Source of the DNA: Pterois miles
Taxonomy: Eukaryota; Chordata; Actinopteri; Perciformes; Scorpaenidae
Reading direction: 5' to 3'
DNA: 64,000 bases
NCBI GenBank assembly: GCA_947000775.1
Contig: CAMQGK010000634.1
Location: 19,957,501 to 20,021,500 of the forward strand
Part shown: positions 1-13,300 of the stretch, in pieces
Numbering within the stretch: the stretch's first letter is position 1
Layout: each line of letters begins with the position of its first letter
Made by a program: the position numbers and the translations under genes
Notes under the pieces: model-generated
The model's database searches: none
What the model saw: the letters and a program-made list of their open reading frames with translations, nothing else
What the model was told of the DNA's origin: nothing

Positions 1-104
1 AGTCGTTCAAAGGGCAAGTCAAGTTTCCCTTCAAGGTGATTTTGTAGGTGCACCAATGCTGGAAACCTCACAACTTAAAGCTTGCTGCAGTAGTCTGTCT
101 ACTG

Positions 105-490
105 TGTACCCACCACCCTCACTGTCGTTTTGCTTTTTTTTTTTTTTTTTTTACAGAAATAAAACTCATTTAGTTCATTTTCGCATATCAGCGCTGTGTT
201 GTCAATATATAGTTGGACGATGGCCATTTCAAACTGAAAGTGAAAGTGTCTGCTCCGTACATAGTCTCAGCCTATTTGGCAATATTTCAGCTTTAAAGCC
301 AATGCTATCAGGGAACCATAACTTTATAGAGGTAATGTCACTGCGGAGGATGGTGCAGTCACAGCCGGTGTGCACGGCGGAGCCGGGTGGAAACCTGCTG
401 CCCTGCAATGAAAGCTACATATATTAACCGTGATCTTGTAAAATGTCCGGTGGAATCGGCAACACTGGTGTTGCCACAAGTTTATTAAGC
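105..490 (+). repeat. Dispersed repeat 'CCACCCTCACTG-T(n)-ACAGAAAT', copy 1
   Basis: It begins CCCACCACCCTCACTG, then a T-run and TTACAGAAATAAAAC. CCTATTTGGCAATATTTCAG and AAATGTCCGGTGGAATCGG follow. The same blocks recur in order at 51190-51560 and 52180-52235. Confidence 0.65.
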
Positions 491-544
491 GGTGACAAAA
501 TTTCCTCACCATCACATTCCTGGTTGTGGGTTGGTCAGTGGGCT

Positions 545-1070
545 ACCGCCATGGTCTGTGAAGTGAAGCCAATGAGGAAGTGCTTTAAACTCATTCTCTC
601 TATTAACCAGCAGGGGGCGACTCCTCTGATTGCAAAAAGAAGTCTGATTTTTATAAAAGTCTATGAGAAAATGATCCCATTTCTCACTTCATTTATTACC
701 GCTTTATGGTCTCAGTCACTAGTTTTGAGTCTTCTTCAATACAGCATGATGTTCACTTAGTAAATTATGGTCCCATTTTGCATCAAATAGGCCATAAAGT
801 AGAGTATGCATTTGGGTGTGGCTACCTTGTGATTTACAGGTTGCTACCACAGCGTTGTCCAGTCTGGGAGTTTGTCTTAGAACGTTAACCCTTTCACTGT
901 GTTTTCAGATCATGAAAGTTAATTCTAACATTATGGTCTACTGAAAATGTCTTATTCAATGTTCGGTTGTACTTAGCTCCACCCTCTCGTGTCACTTCTG
1001 GTTGCAACAAAACAAGATGGCGAAGGCCAAATTCCAAGATGGCAACTGCCAAAATGCCGAACTCGAGACA
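545..1070 (+). mobile_element. Interspersed repeat family 'CAGGGGGCGACTCC', copy in ehd3 intron 1
   Basis: It contains GCAGGGGGCGACTCCTCTGA, TCTATGAGAAAATGATCCCA and the CAAGATGGCAACTGCCAAAA block in the same order as 43030-43392. It has an extra roughly 200-bp middle part shared with 34896-35478. Confidence 0.6.
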
Positions 1071-3593
1071 GCACACTGCACAGAATGTGAGAAATGAAAT
1101 GGTATGATATGAGCTGACATGTGAATTATACACACAGTATGTTACTGATCTGGAACATACAACATACAGTCTGCTGGATGCACATGCACTGCACAGCCTC
1201 CCCACACCGACACACACAGAGATGGCTCCACCAGGCACTGTTGACTCCTTTGAAAAGGTGTGTTTGTAGAGAAGATGTATAAGTGAACCATCCTTACATC
1301 TGGTAGCAGTTAAAACACATACACATCCCACACTCACACTTTAAATTTATGGTCCTTTTTTAGCTGTAAATCTTTTGCCTAAATCTCTCTTTTATGGCCT
1401 GCGTTCACATTGTTGGGATTGTGAAACTTGACAGAAACACACTAATCTTCATTTGTGTGACGTCACTGAATTTACAGATGTGACCATTCACACCTGAAAC
1501 ATATGAGATGTAAAGTCAGCTGTGTTGACATAGCAACAGTTACAGATGAGGTCAAAAGTTTGCATCAATTTGCAGTGAAACATGTTCACAAATTTGAGCT
1601 CTTTGGGGAATTTATCACAGCTTGGTGTCCTGGAACATGTGCCCAGCACAAACCATACATAAACTCTAATGTCTTAACCTTTTTCACCTCATTCAGCTGG
1701 TTTTCATCATCCGTAAAGCAAAACAAGCGCCTGGCAAGCTGCTACGTTTCTTCTTGTCAGCTCCGGTAGAGCTCAGCCACATTCTTCTCCTTAGTCTAGT
1801 CTGAATGTCCTTAATTTTAGCCTCATTTGACATCTCCAAAACTAGTTTTGACATGTGGTTAAGGTAATTGTCCTTTAGGAACACTTGAGTGTGTCCAAGA
1901 TTTACAGCTGTGGCTGATGGCTATGCTGTGTCCGTTATCATTATGTCCACTTATATCAGTTTGCAGAGTGTGATGCTGTCATCGCCTCTGCTGACAGTAG
2001 CTACCATGCTGTTGTGGTTGACTAAACCTCACCATCCTGCAAATGTTTGTACTGTTGGTCAAACATCTCCGTCTCCATCTCAACCTACCACAAACCAACA
2101 ACACACTTGAATCAAACTCCATGCTGCTGCCGAGTTTGGACGTTATGGCTTCTTTTGTGCTCCAGCAGCTATCCAGCCCATGATGATGTAAAATTCCCCT
2201 AATCTTTGTTCCAGCAGCTTATAATTCAAGGCAGACCTGTTTTCTGGTGATTTCTGAATTGCCTCTTACACTCCAGACACTTCTTTCAAATTAGAGCCTG
2301 CAGATGTAGCACACATCTGCTCGTAGGAATGATATAACTGGTATAAGGCCATTTACAAGAAAGTGGTAGAAGTGGAGAATTACCCCTTGTTGACTCAGAA
2401 GCTCATGGTTGAAGAACTTGTATACATTATCTGTAATAATGCATTTACAGTAAAATCTTTTTCCTTGCAGATAAATACTTATATAAATGGGTGCTTATAA
2501 AGTAAAGATGTAATATCGAGTTGTTTTTCCTCCTATACTGATTTCAATACCTGAACTTTTGGTATCAACGATGCCGAGTACTGATCCAATACCGCAGTGC
2601 TTAAAAAACATATAGTTATTTATATCATTATAACAGCTGTTGACCGTGTTTAGATGTGATATAATGTACTTCTGTTGCTTCTAACTGAATCTCCGCTTCC
2701 CTGTTTGTACTTTCAAATATTTTGCTTTAATTTACTGTAGAGGAGTCGTGTTAAGTTGCTCCTGATGAAAACCAACATTTCCTTATTCCGCTGCTTCATA
2801 ATAAAAGCTTTTAAATATGTTATATAAGGGGGGACTTTTTTTGTGAAGAATATTGGAAATCAGATGCGTTCATCAGTGTTTTACAACGTTTTTACAACGT
2901 TTTCCTTAGATCACTAGTCACTGCCGTGGTTACACACACGTAAATCCTTGCCGTGCCTGGCCGATGCGTCAAGTCATGTATGGAAAGATGCTACAAGACA
3001 CTGGAACTTGGCTTGTGTCTTGAGGAGTTGTAGCATTTATTAACTGATGACAGCCTAAACTGTACACACACTGCACTACTACGCTCACAGCTAGTTACAG
3101 CTGGCTTCATGTCACCGTCATTCCATCACACGCTCCCTCACTAACTCTGTCTGCCTCTGTCGGCTGCAAAGACAGACGCTAACGTTAAGCACACAACCTG
3201 CGTACGGAGTTATTCCTTAAAGGACTTTGCCACTTGTATAACAATTTTAGTTTAAAAAAATTTCTTAAAAATACATAATTCCCAATGCTTTGACCTTGTG
3301 GGGAGTCATCTCAGGCCTGGCAGAAACCCTGGTATCAGATCAGTGCATAGATTGATACCGAGTCCTGAATTTTTGGTAGTATTGGACGCATTTCCGAGAC
3401 TGGTATTGGTAGGTCTATTATAAAGTAATTTTAACCTCTCGTAACGTGGCCTTATAGTATGCTAGCTGCACAATGCCCTCTACACTATTGCTCATTGTCT
3501 CAGATAGCATCTTCTGGAAAGATTGTGTATGAAAAACATCTCATCTCTTGCCTTTTGTTTGTGTAATGCTATGTCATATTATCTCACCTGCAG

Positions 3594-3770
3594 CTACCTG
3601 TTAGAGCAGGATTTTCCCGGCATGCGGATCGGCCCCGAACCCACCACGGATTCCTTTATCGCGGTGATGCACGGCGACACAGAAGGTGTCATCCCCGGCA
3701 ACGCTTTGGTGGTTGACCCCAAGAAACCCTTCAGAAAGCTGAACGCTTTTGGAAATGCATTCCTCAACAG
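3594..3770 (+). CDS. ehd3: ehd3 exon 2
   Basis: This 177-nt exon follows an acceptor ending CACCTGCAG and ends at AACAG|gtaaac. It begins with the last base of a split Arg codon, so the missing exon 1 should end in CG. It encodes LLEQDFPGMRIGPEPTTDSF and on to NAFGNAFLNR, part of the dynamin-type G domain with the switch-I threonines. Confidence 0.95.
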
Positions 3771-4563
3771 GTAAACCCGCTTGCTGCTCACTTTCAGATG
3801 ACATGCACCGATGGCAGACGCTGTCAGACATCTTTGGAAACACAACGTGGTATACCAGGGTGAAGTATGTGGACATGGGGGGGAAAATGAGTGGGGAAGA
3901 AAGGGAGAGTGAGAGTACTAGTGAGAATCCACACCACAGCTCTACATTCCTGTGTGATTGAATTTCCCTCTGCTCACTGGTCAGGCTTTTCTCTTTTAAT
4001 GGCTGGCAGACAGTCATCTTTGCAGAGTCATCCTTCTGGAAAAGGAAAAGTGCCAAAAAGTCTTTACTCTTGCAGTAGTGTCCTCGCTGTAAAGGGCCCA
4101 TCACTGCTGAAAGGAGACAGAAGAAACGCTGACTGTCAGTCGGGATTAGGGGGGTTCGCAGTGAGGACGACCACTAAACTGTTAGTATTTATCCAGCTGG
4201 AGACAGAAAGATAGAGGAGGGAGGGAGGTGGAAGTCTAGTGTTGGATGATGTTTGTTGTTAAAACGTTTTACACTTCTGTCCATCTCCTATCCTATCCTA
4301 TCCTTGTGTGTGTGTGTTTTAGGTTTGTGTGTGCCCAGCTGCCTAATCCAGTGCTGGAAAGCATCAGTGTGATTGACACACCGGGGATTCTGTCAGGAGA
4401 GAAACAGAGAATCAGTCGAGGTAAAGACGTGCACTCTTCTTTTAATTTTCCTCTGTTTATGTTAATGAGTGCATGTGTGTCAGTGTTCGTTCACTGGACC
4501 CATTCAGCTGCAGCCCCACTGGTCCCGCTGAACTCTGAACGACAATGTCAGCGTTTCCTTTGG

Positions 4564-4611
<48 letters not shown>

Positions 4612-7292
4612 ATTTTAGCGTTTAGCTATCAGGAGGATTATGCTTCATTCATTTCAAAGAACAGGAAGCAGCGACAACAAGATGAGCTTTGAATGTGCTC
4701 TCTGTCTCCATCTCTTTCTCTCTCTCACACACAGTTCAGATTGAACATCTGAACACTGTGCAGTTCAGTGCAGATTTTACAACTTGAAAAACACAACACA
4801 AGTTTGCTGGTCTTGCATTAAACCTCGGCTAGGGCTAGGTATTGGCAAGAATCTGGCGATACAATACATATGATACAGGAATAATGATTCAATATTTTGC
4901 GATACTGTAAGCAAGGAGATACCTTATATTGCCATATACATAAACTATGAGTAAAAAAAGTTTATTTTATTATGCTATCAGAATAGTGGAATCTGCCTTT
5001 GCATTTATCACATTCCTTGTAACATCCAACATCATAGCACTACTTTGATAGGGCACATGTCTTTGCAAATTAAGTTTAAGTTAGTTTCTCAAAACATGAT
5101 ATTGCAATATTAGATTTTTTTCAATATTTTCTTAAACCCCAAGCTTTGGCTCAGAAATAAAACTCAGTATTTGTAGGAAAAAGGTTTTGCTGATCAAAAA
5201 ATACTAGCAGAGAACTATAAAATCATTTTAGGGACAGTTAGATTTTCATTTGTTGATGAGGCTACAACATTCTTCCATAGACACAGTGGGCATATTGCTA
5301 AAAACAAAATCTGCATATTTTGAAAACCCCCAGCATCACTGGAAACGTGATGCATTAATCATGTTAACTACACTTAACTCCTGTCAAAAAAACTGAGATA
5401 ACCAAGACACTCATTATGATCCTATCACAAAGACAGACACTGGATTTATTTTAAAATGATGGCAAAAAAGATACCAGAGGAATGTCTCAGACTGTGATGC
5501 AGGTGTGCACAGCTGTTTTCTATGACTGGTAACAACTTTTATGTAAACGAAAATGAATGAAAAAGAGGCACGTCAATTTAATTTGATGATATTTCTTCCT
5601 GATGCATCCCATCTGTTTACCCAAAAACCCAGTCATCTCAATTTGCTCATCCACTGGCGACCCCCAGGTCAGCCCATGGGGATTATCTAAAACTGAACAT
5701 TTTTTTGCAAGTAAAACACTCCAATCCAAAATTGAAAGATGAAATAACCAAATTGAGCAATACTTTTACATTTAGAAATGAGTTTAACCAGCAGTGGACA
5801 GATCCCAGCCGCGGTGTTGCACTAAACAGAGGCACTAAAGTCTAAAGGAGAAGTTAAAGACTTAGAGGAATTGCTCCCGGCTTTCTTACAGTTTGATATG
5901 TGTCCGGCATGGCTGGCATTCCCAAAGCTAAATGCTGCTTTTGCCATACCAACCACTAACGTTAACAAAAGAGCTGGGAAAATGAAAGACAGCTATAATT
6001 TACTTTCTCCCACATTCACCCACTCTTTCTTACACTGTCCATCCATTCTCCCTCTGCTCCCCTATCTGTCTGTTTTCTCCCTTTGTGTGGTCTCTGGTGT
6101 TAATGTTGCACTGTTTGCACTGTTTCTCATAGTAGTAGGGTCCACATTTATTGTCTCCTCTAACTCTCTACAGTACATTGATCACTGACTGCAGACAGTA
6201 TCACAAGGAAAGTAGGTTGATTTATCAACACAAACTAAACATAGGGGTGCTGGCATTGATTCTACTAGTTGAGTTGTAATAATGCTTTTATTAATACACA
6301 ATACTATAACACTATCAATAGATTAGTAAATGGGCTTGATTTCATGCAAAGCAGATTTTAGTTCAGTAAAAACCCTGTTTTCACTTTGCTTGCAGTCATT
6401 TTTTGTCACTCAAAACAGATAATACTTTCATATGAGTTCTTGTGTAAAGTCCATGATGGGCATATGAATGTGTTATGATTTCTCATGCATTGATTAGGGT
6501 GGACCAATTTAGAAAAAATGCCTAATTCTAATTATTTTGACTGATATTGCAATATGATTTACAATATTAGAGGGAATGACAATTTTTACATCATTTTCAT
6601 TGAAAAACCTATTTTACATAACATTTTATTACCAAACATGTTTTAAGTCTGTAGAATACGATGACAATATTCAATTTAAAATGGTGTTGTGATGCACATT
6701 TTGCCTTTGCAGTGTGAAAATTGCTGTAGGCCATAGTCTGATTTTGATAAAAGTTTGATTAATTGCGTAGCCTTAGCTTTGGTAATGCGTTTTTTTTTTT
6801 TTTTTTTTTGGATTCCCATCCCCACTCGAGGTAGTATTTCCTATGTTGTTCCAAAAACGTTGTGGAAGAACAGTATCATGAAATTGTATTGACGTGATAA
6901 AACATATCAAAATGAAGTTTCAAAGGCTAAATAAGAACAAGGAGCGTGTTCTGGTCACTGAGTTCAGCGCATGACTTCATAGCAGGGTTGGGTCCGGATT
7001 AATGTTTGTCATGAGAACTTTTCTGTCTGCAGCTTCTCTGTTAGCAACAACAGAGAGCGAACGCTCTGTCAGCACCAACACAGTTTCAGGTTTTATTTAC
7101 CGCTGGAAGTAGTTTAATTGAAGCAGACCCACATCGGCTCTATTCTGCTCTCTGTTTGTTCAGTCAAAGTGTCCCGTGAACGTGTTGTCAAACCAAATAA
7201 ACGGCTCAGTGAGGTGTGACCCTGCTGTTGTCTGTCGAATATAAAAAATAATACAGGTTACTGAGTCAGCACAGCTGTGTTTTCTCTGTGGA

Positions 7293-7370
<78 letters not shown>

Positions 7371-10300
7371 TACGTACTGTGGAGCTTTTGTTGGTGTGTG
7401 TTTGTTTTCTTTTCATCCAGTTCCATCCATTTGTTTGTTGCATGTCATGTACATGTTTCCATGTTTCATATTTATGTTTGTCTCATTCTTCTTCATGCTA
7501 TTATTACTTTTCTTCCACTGTGTTGCATTGTTTTTATCAGTGTCTGTATTTATTTGTGTCCAGAGGAGGAGTCAGGCTATAGCTGCCTACATAGATGTCC
7601 CTATGGAGGTATTGTAGATAATAAACCTCAGCATCAACCAGCTGCAAAAACGCTAATTAAAGTGATACTTTAATTAGCAGTGAATTTATTGACTGCTACA
7701 TGTTCTTCACCAGACTCTTGTCACATGGTTTGGGGAAATATATATTTATCCCCAAGTTTACCTTATTAGCTAGCCAAGTGGATGCTTTAGTCGGATTTGT
7801 CATATGGACAAATTTAAATACTTTAGAGTGTTTGTTTCCTTCAGGTTTTTCCAGAGCGAGATATTTCAGCAATTGTTTTCCAGATGCAGCAGATTTATAT
7901 TAATAATCCCCAGAAGACAAATCATAGTTGTTGTTGTTTTTTTATGTGTTCTCCAGAAGAACAATCCTAAAGCTTTTGGCCCCAAGCACCAGCCCCAAGC
8001 ACTGTCAAACCAAAATTTCCACTTTTTACTCAAAAGAAAAAAAATAGATAATTGGGTGAAAAAAGGGAAACAATTTCTGAATGAGTCCTCACAATTTGAT
8101 AAAATTGATGTCCACCGATTGATACATCGGTTCATTTTTTATGATTTTGAAATCAATTTTGAAGTTGACGCTTTTATTGTTGTAGTCTGAGTAATGTGAC
8201 ATCATATCTGTCAGAAAACCCGAACCAAGGTGAAGCAAGCCGTAGTGAGAAAGCAGAAAACTGTGGAGGGTCTGTGGAGATACGACCTGCATCCTCTCAT
8301 TTAAAATCCAAAGTATGGTAAACACCAACTCTAGTGACAAATATGAGCTTTGTACACAAGTTGTATGAAACAGAAAAACATAATTGTGGCTATTCATGAG
8401 TGTGGCTGCATGATTCTGGCCAAAATGATTATTTTGATCAGTATTGAGATCACAGTTATTTATCATGATTATTCATTGATTTTAGCGACAACATATTTTT
8501 ATTGTACTTTCACGTTAAAATAAACAGAACACTGCTTTCACTTCCATGCTGTGCTACATTCCTCCTGATGTACAAATTAGGGAAAAAATTACAAAAATTG
8601 ATATTGCAGTATTTTTTTGCTATATATTGCAATATGAAAAAAATACAGGAATAGTCACCCTGCCCTTTTGTTAGCTACGTTTTAAAGTTAAGTGCATCAA
8701 TCCGGTGCACTTCGAGGAAAAAACTGAATAAACAATTTGTGCTTTCAATTTAATCATAAACACATTGATTGTACAGATCATATCTATACCCAAAAGTGAA
8801 GCCAAAACATTTCAATCACCGTCTCTCTGTGGTAAAGTTCCTATCATAGGGATCTTCGGCTCTCACAGTGAGAGCAAACATCACAGGTCCTAGGTTGGGA
8901 GAGTAGAGCTTTAGACTTCAGTCTTGTTTTTCCCCACATTGTGTGACAAGTGCTTCTTGTGAAGAATAATCCACTAAAATTTGAAATATCAAGGTATCTA
9001 TCTCTCTCTATCTTAACCCTCCACAGCAGTGTGTCCTCTGTCTCCTCCCAGCTGTGCTCATACAGGACAGACACCACTAAAACTTCCATGTTTTACATAC
9101 TTACTGCTGCAGCTGCTGAACTTTTGCTCACATCCCAGTGAGGGATTATTGAACATTCAACAACATTTGTTCTGACTGTTTTTAACAATTGTTAGTAAAG
9201 GAGCCTTTGAGGCATCATGTCAGCATTACCATTTATCACTACAATAAAATAACACATGTACTGTGCATAGCCATTGTGGAAACAATTCACCTTGAGTATA
9301 AACTGTTGCTTTTCTGGGAGGAGCAGCCGTTCAGCAAGTACGTATGAAGTGGGATTTTTATCACAGCTATGTCTGTATAGTGAGGGAGGAAGGTGGACCG
9401 GTGTGAGTCAGATTTTAGAAATGATAATATAAACAAAGCTTGTAGGTTTAGTTTGTAATCTGAAGGCAGAATATCTATCACAAATATAGCTCTTCAGAAA
9501 ATCAATTTGACATTCACTGTATTAACATAAAGCTTCTTTCTACTATCACTTGACAGCAAGCGCCTTCTATCCCGTAATCTCAGCTGTAACGGATTCACCA
9601 CTGAATCTCTTATACGTCCTTCAGTGTTGGTTGGAAACTTCAGCTCACTAATCCTTCGTTCTGTCCTTTTGTTCTTTGTTCTCCTCTCATATACTGTGGA
9701 ATGTCTTCAGTTTTGTCCTTGAGTGTAGAAAGTCCAAGGAGGCACTAATGTACTGCTGCTGAATTATGGAGGCATTAACTCATTCATTCACTCATTCGTG
9801 TATTCATTACTGCCATGACTGCACTTCATACAAAAAAATGGAGGCAAATAAGACAACAAAATATCAGTGTTTCCTCATTATTTAGGTTTAAAAAGCCTTG
9901 TAATTGAACCCTGGCCGGACTGCCTCCATCTGTAAACACATTCTTTTCTCTCAGCATGTTGTAATATGGGCGTCCTTCTTACTGCCTCCTCTATGACCTG
10001 AAGTCCTTGTAATAGTACCCTCTTGGGAATATTGCAACATCACAGTTGCGGTTCATGGCTCAGGTCATAATGTTGATCATTACCATAAAAACAGTGGACT
10101 GGCCTGTACCTCAAAACTAGAATGACATTCAAATGTCTCTATTTAATGCTATTTGACACTGTTATGGGATGGGAGCAAAGAAACAGGAAGTAAAAGGATA
10201 CACCATTAATTATCTCCTCCTCCTCCTCCTCAGGCTATGACTTTGCAGCTGTCTTGGAGTGGTTTGCAGAGCGAGTGGACAGAATCATTTTACTGTTTGA

Positions 10301-13300
10301 CGCCCACAAACTGGACATCTCTGACGAGTTCTCAGAGGTGATAAAAGCCCTGAAGAACCATGAAGACAAGATCAGGTACTGCAGGGTCGCTTAACATATA
10401 GACATATCCGATACATCAGACCGCCAATTCGTCATCCAGAGTAAGCTCGCGTGACCGACAGCGTAAACATAGAAATCAGAAAATGTTGATCTCCAATTTG
10501 TTCCCCTGCCATGTCCACAGTGAGTTTTGTGGCTCAGAGCTATAGACCAGACCAGCATGGTGACATCGCCGAGGCTGTGCTCCCGTTTGGGGCAAAGAAA
10601 CTCGCTGTCAAGGGAGAGAAAATGACAAAAAGCTGTTGTGTACCGAGTTAACTGAGGCTTTCACCCTTAGATTTGACGCACATATGATCAGATAAAATTC
10701 ATTGTCAGTTTGGCTAAAATGGCTAAATGATGCTGCTGACAGTGACTGGCATGGCTAGCTAGCCATCTCCAGCTAAATCTCAGCCTATAGATCAAACAGT
10801 TGGCTTTTAACAGGTTGGTTATTTACAGACAACACTTCAAATCAAATATGTAGAGAAGTGTGGATAATCAATATCCATCCACTGTGTTGAATGGGGGAAG
10901 ACTGAAGGGATCATGAGAATTTATTATTATTATTAGTATTTTTTGAAAGCTCAGGTTCTGGCAAAATCACAAAATACTTGTTCTCTTTCTGCATTCATAT
11001 CAACATTATATTGTCAGCAACTCTTTGCTTTCACACAAATCAGTCAACGCTGTTCTCTCTTGTGTCGTCTTTGCCAGGGTTGTGCTGAACAAGGCCGACC
11101 AGATAGAGACTCAGCAGCTGATGAGAGTGTACGGTGCCCTGATGTGGTCACTGGGGAAAATAGTCAACACCCCTGAGGTATAGTAAACATGAGGAGTTTG
11201 GGTTTAAAGCTTTCCACCATCTTGTCTGGTGTTTGTTGCCAGACAAGCCAAATTTGGGCAAAAGCCCAGGGTAAACCTGAGATAGACAGAGCATGCGGCA
11301 GTCGGCAAGTGTAGCACTTCCACAGAACGGTGGTACTATTGACGCTGAATAGAAATATGATTGAAAATACACCTGAACACAGGAAACACAGCTCCGTTAG
11401 GGTTCACTGGCAAGGTTTCAGCCCCCACTGGTCGACCTCAGGCTTGTCTGGGATATAATGCACCTCTCTTTATGCCTCAATATTAGAGATGCATCAGTAC
11501 CGAATTGGACATCGGGCTGATACTGACTCAAACAGCTGGATCGAGTAGAAATGAGGCTGATCTATTCAATTCAGCTCTATGTTTATATACTATATACATG
11601 ACACAGCATACTGTAATTTGAATTCTGTTAAATTTTTGACCAGTGCTTCACACTTTAACTGTATTTCCTGTAAACTTTTAAGATTTTTTTTTTTTTACCA
11701 AGTTACTGTTGTGTGATTTATTATTTTAATAATAAATAACAGTTCATGACATTCATAATTATGTATTTATTGGTCACATTTTGTTTTACAAAGTTGTGTA
11801 GTGAAAGTGATGTCTAGGTCAAGCCTAATGTTGCCTTACACATAGAAAGTGAGGCATACAGCTCATTAACTAGACACTAGATACTCAGTGTCAGCAGATG
11901 CCCAAAGTCTAGGTTGTCAGTATCGGTACCAGGACTGAAACAGTTGGATTGGTGTATCCCTACCTAATATTATATTCATAAAACAATACATTTTAAAATA
12001 AGTGAACTGGCTACTGAAATTTCTTGTGGATAATTTAGTTTTTTATCTCAGGAGAGAAGTTTGGGTTTTCCTTTTTAAAGAGGATCTATTAGGCTTCTGT
12101 GGTTTTTCCCTTCCCCTTCGTGTGTAATTTTGCAGACCTTTTACATGCACAAAAGAAAAGTCCACACCAAAGGGAGTCACTCTCCCCCACTGAAATGCTG
12201 CTCCTGAACTGCCTGCCTTGCTTCAAGTCCCGCCTTTTTCCTCTGCAGCGTGGTGATGTCACCATGTAACGCATCTGCCGTCTTGTTGACTTTCTGTATG
12301 TCTCCCTCGCTGACAGGTGATCCGCGTCTACATCGGGTCCTTTTGGTCCCACCCTCTGTTGATTCCAGACAACAGGAAGCTGTTCGAAGCAGAGGAGCAG
12401 GACTTATTCAAGGACATTCAGTCTTTACCGAGAAACGCAGCGCTTAGAAAGCTCAACGATCTGATCAAGAGAGCAAGACTAGCCAAGGTGAGGCACAAGT
12501 GAAAATACTCGGACATTCACTGATGGAGAATCTGCTTATGGCACAGTTGTAGCTAACAGCAGCAAGAGGTGATTCTGGTGGGTTTCCTATTTACTCGTTC
12601 CCATCACTCACTCGATCTCCCCGCCTCGTCCAGATGTTAACCTTGACAGAAAAAGCTTGTCGCTGTCACAGATCCAATAGAGCCAGACAAATGTGGCTAT
12701 TCTCTTCTGAGTGAATTGTTTCCTGTTTCCTCTCCGGATAGGAAGTCAGGTATGAGAGCCGACAGTCTGCTGCCCGTTGTAGTTCGAGGAAATGCAGAGG
12801 ATGTACGCGTGCACACACTCAAACACGCACACAGATTTATCAGACTGAGAGTTGAGTGCATTTTTCCTGTCTGACAGCTGATAGGGTGTGTTTTTATTTT
12901 GTGAAGAGCTTCAAGGACACAAGGTGGATTCAGGGAAACGCACGCATAGCACCACAGTAACATCACAAATATGGGTTTTCCCTTCTGCTATGTTTAGTTT
13001 GTGTTGAATATTAAAAACAAATGTCAGCAAAGGTAATCCGAGAGTTTTACTGTATTATTGAACAGGTTAAAGGAGAGTTAAGTGTCCTCAGTCTCCAGGG
13101 TTGAAACAGTCTGTGGCTTATGATGTTACGTGTGAGGCATTTAGCAAAAGATCTTGTCCCAAAAAAATGAGCACTATGACAATTAGGGTTGATAATGATA
13201 TAATGATAACACACAAAGAACCTGCTGCTATGAGCGAAAATGTTAAATCCTTTGTCCTCGAATGACTTAATGATTTTGTTCATAAATGACTGCTTGTATG

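Larger units (their letters stand above)
1..3593 (+). other. ehd3 intron 1 (3' part), repeat-rich
   Basis: No reading frame here resembles an EHD first exon; the P-loop motif GQYSTGKTT is absent. This is therefore read as the distal part of intron 1. It holds an interspersed repeat at about 105-490, a second repeat family at about 545-1070, and a degenerate inverted-repeat element at about 2510-3420. The rest shows nothing recognisable. Confidence 0.75.
4421..10233 (+). other. ehd3 intron 3
   Basis: At 5.8 kb this is the largest ehd3 intron in the window. It holds GT arrays at 4565-4610 and 7295-7369. Degenerate AT-rich repeat copies lie at about 4815-5150 and 6495-6840 (GATATTGCAATAT-type) and near 8400-8640. 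An exact 12-bp inverted repeat is at 7652-7678. Nothing coding is supported. Confidence 0.85.
10376..12316 (+). other. ehd3 introns 4 and 5 (flanking exon 5)
   Basis: Intron 4 (10376-11077) shows nothing recognisable. Intron 5 (11178-12316) holds an inverted-repeat element at 11484-11963, listed separately. No other coding sequence is seen. Confidence 0.85.

Noticed and set aside
894..1337. 147-codon minus-strand frame
   Set aside because: Much of it lies in an interspersed repeat with copies elsewhere in the window; no protein similarity is recognised.
3601..4104. 167-codon minus-strand frame over ehd3 exon 2
   Set aside because: It is antisense to a strongly supported exon; the openness follows from codon bias of the real exon and no domain is seen.
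7804..8190. 128-codon + strand frame in ehd3 intron 3
   Set aside because: An AT-rich low-complexity translation within an intron, with no motif.
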